DNA from: Clostridiales bacterium
Lineage (GTDB): Bacteria; Bacillota; Clostridia; Oscillospirales; JAAYOS01
Length of the DNA stretch: 6,925 bases
Direction of reading: 5' to 3'
Assembly (NCBI GenBank): GCA_012521525.1
Contig: JAAYMG010000344.1
Span: 1-6,925 of the forward strand
Positions 6,337 through 6,925 of this stretch are shown in pieces (position 1 is the first letter of the stretch; every line of letters begins with the position of its first letter). The notes below the pieces were generated by a model. It did no database searches and was not told where the DNA came from. It saw nothing but the letters and a program-made list of their open reading frames with translations. A program made the translations under genes and the position numbers.

Positions 6337-6379
6337 TGCGCTCAACTGCCGGGCATTCGATGCACAATAGTTGAGCGCA
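6337..6379 (+). terminator. Nested hairpin after the LacI gene, possible terminator
   Basis: TGCGCTCAACT (6337-6347) pairs perfectly over 11 bp with AGTTGAGCGCA (6369-6379). The 21-nt loop itself holds GCAT-TCG-ATGC (6353-6363). It begins 23 nt after the regulator's stop. The following bases (TTATCATTCGG) are not a proper T-run; TTTTT appears only at 6395-6399. It may therefore be a weak terminator or a 3'-end stabilising hairpin. Confidence 0.5.
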
Positions 6380-6424
6380 TTATCATTCGGTCGGTTTTTC
6401 GTTGATCCTCTTTTATCATAGTTA

Positions 6425-6490
6425 TCTTTGAGGTTCGCAGCATTTTTCTTTGGAGATCGAAGCAGTTATCTTTGGGAGTTGAAGCATATC
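6425..6490 (+). repeat. Three tandem degenerate 22-bp repeats
   Basis: Copies start at 6425, 6447 and 6469, each with TCTTTG at positions 1-6, T at 11, G at 13, and AGCA at 15-18. Pairwise identity is 15-16 of 22 bases. The period is exactly 22 with no indels. Copies 1 and 3 also share the preceding AGTTA, giving an 11-base match AGTTATCTTTG 44 bp apart. There are no unique spacers, so this is not a CRISPR array. A 22-bp period is about two helical turns, which suits a row of protein sites. Confidence 0.6.
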
Positions 6491-6505
6491 AGGAAATCCT
6501 GATAT
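6486..6505. promoter_or_regulatory. Perfect palindrome, operator-like
   Basis: ATATCAGGA (6486-6494) and TCCTGATAT (6497-6505) are perfect 9-base arms around AA. The site overlaps the end of the third 22-bp repeat. A possible -35 TTGAAG (6479-6484) and -10-like TATATG (6503-6508) flank it with an 18-bp spacer, so a bound protein would block this putative rightward promoter. The promoter match is modest. Confidence 0.4.
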
Positions 6506-6565
6506 ATGATATTTGCCTGGTAAGCGGATATAAATGCAGCCATTCCCGGTGATGATCAATGAAAA

Positions 6566-6622
6566 GGAGGCAGATATGCTGTCCTGTTTGAAACGCAGGA
6601 CGCTCTGCCTCCCATTTTCTTT
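6566..6622. terminator. Long bidirectional terminator-like hairpin
   Basis: GGAGGCAGA (6566-6574) pairs with TCTGCCTCC (6604-6612). Inside, GTCCTG (6581-6586) pairs with CAGGAC (6596-6601), with GC/GC between and small bulges (TAT, T). The loop is 9 nt. Rightward it is followed by CATTTTCTTT (6613-6622). Leftward the last arm is followed by TTTTC, about 110 nt after the sugar-binding protein stop, so it probably ends that transcript. It also contains a ribosome site and a small ORF on the plus strand. Confidence 0.65.
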
Positions 6623-6629
6623 AGCTTAA
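6576..6629 (+). CDS. Possible 17-residue leader-type peptide
   Basis: ATG at 6576 follows AAAAGGAGG (6562-6570) with 5-nt spacing and runs 17 codons to TAA at 6627: MLSCLKRRTLCLPFSLA. The ribosome site is part of the left arm of the long hairpin, so folding would hide it. Nothing known resembles the peptide. The purine-rich stem of a terminator can imitate a Shine-Dalgarno by chance, so this is a candidate only. No protein gene follows on this strand within the window, which argues against a classical leader peptide. Confidence 0.2.
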   Translation: MLSCLKRRTLCLPFSLA

Positions 6630-6691
6630 GTCATTGCAGGGTGAAAGACGATTTTGTATTCAAACTTTGACACAAGAACTGGGGTTATTGA

Positions 6692-6720
6692 ATCAGTGAC
6701 AAAAGGACCGGCGCACTGAT
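6692..6720. repeat. Inverted repeat touching the stop of the sugar-binding gene
   Basis: ATCAGTG (6692-6698) and CACTGAT (6714-6720) are perfect 7-bp arms around 15 nt. On the minus strand the first arm begins at the last base of the TGA stop. No T-run follows, so it is a 3'-UTR stem candidate rather than a terminator. Confidence 0.4.
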
Positions 6721-6925
6721 CAGCGATTTTGGAAGCGATCGAAAGCCTGCTGATAAAGCTCGATGCAGCGCTCGATGCCCATCGTCTTGAGCTGCTGCCT
6801 GTATTGCTCGAACTCGCTGAGCGGCTTTGTGCCGTTGATGAACTGAGTTATGGTCTCGGTGATGTATGTGGTGATATCCTGATAGATCCTCGAATATTCG
6901 TTGGCTTCATCTTCGTTCAAAGTTA
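6720..6925 (-). CDS. ABC-transporter extracellular sugar-binding protein, C-terminal end
   Basis: The minus frame is open from the window edge to a TGA at 6722-6720 and gives the last 67 residues. The segment LNEDEANEYSRIYQDITTYITETITQFINGTKPLSEFEQYRQQLKTMGIERCIELYQQAFDRFQNR has the pattern that ends family-1 extracellular solute-binding lipoproteins of Bacillota (YtcQ/LipO type): an EAxxYSxIYxDI helix, an FIxGTxPLSxFxxY segment, and a MGIxxxIExxQxAxDR tail. Such proteins catch oligosaccharides outside the membrane and deliver them to an ABC permease. Only about an eighth of the protein is visible, so the signal peptide and ligand site cannot be examined. The gene converges on the LacI gene. 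Confidence 0.82.
   Translation of the reverse strand, partial: TLNEDEANEYSRIYQDITTYITETITQFINGTKPLSEFEQYRQQLKTMGIERCIELYQQAFDRFQNR

Larger units (their letters stand above)
6315..6719. other. Structured convergent intergenic region
   Basis: The 405 bp between two gene 3' ends hold more structure than transcription termination needs. In order: a nested hairpin (6337-6379), three 22-bp tandem repeats (6425-6490), a 20-bp palindrome (6486-6505), a long hairpin over a Shine-Dalgarno and a 17-codon ORF (6562-6629), and a 7-bp inverted repeat touching the stop of the sugar-binding protein gene (6692-6720). No protein gene of normal size is present. Confidence 0.6.

Noticed and set aside
6425..6490. 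CRISPR array
   Set aside because: Repeats are contiguous without spacers, degenerate, and no cas genes are present.

Overview
The window looks like chromosomal DNA of a low-to-mid GC Bacillota, most likely Clostridia. The pointers are strong AGGAGG-type ribosome binding sites, sigma-A-like promoters with 17-bp spacing, a clostridial-looking GNAT relative, a lipoprotein-type extracellular sugar-binding protein tail and a LacI-type regulator. The phylum call is inference from gene style; there is no rRNA or marker gene.

Layout, left to right. (1) 1-1113, minus: the N-terminal 371 codons of a YyaL/DUF255 thioredoxin-domain protein that runs off the left edge. (2) 1114-2176: an AT-rich, eroded-looking stretch with a perfect 15-bp dyad (1384-1398), a 50-codon ORF of unknown function (1419-1571), an intrinsic terminator (1643-1678), a GNAT acetyltransferase cut off right after its acetyl-CoA loop (1758-2015), and a bidirectional terminator (2123-2154). 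(3) 2177-3712, minus: a complete type-B carboxylesterase. (4) 3713-4102: a divergent control region with two matched promoters (both TTTACT - 17 bp - TATAAT-like) and a palindrome at the predicted start of the rightward transcript. (5) 4103-5089, plus: a Gfo/Idh/MocA-family NAD(P)-dependent oxidoreductase. (6) 5301-6314, plus: a LacI/GalR-family regulator with its own promoter. (7) 6315-6719: a convergent intergenic region that is unusually structured: an 11-bp nested hairpin, three tandem degenerate 22-bp repeats, a perfect 9+2+9 palindrome, and a long hairpin that pairs the Shine-Dalgarno of a 17-codon ORF. (8) 6720-6925, minus: the C-terminus of an ABC-transporter extracellular sugar-binding protein.

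The esterase, the sugar-type oxidoreductase, the LacI regulator and the sugar-binding protein together suggest a carbohydrate uptake and modification locus, with deacylation of an esterified glycan or glycoside and oxidation or reduction of a sugar, under local LacI control. The substrate cannot be read from the sequence. No new defence or mobile system is evident. The most unexplained material is the noncoding structure at 6337-6629 and the eroded region at 1114-2122.
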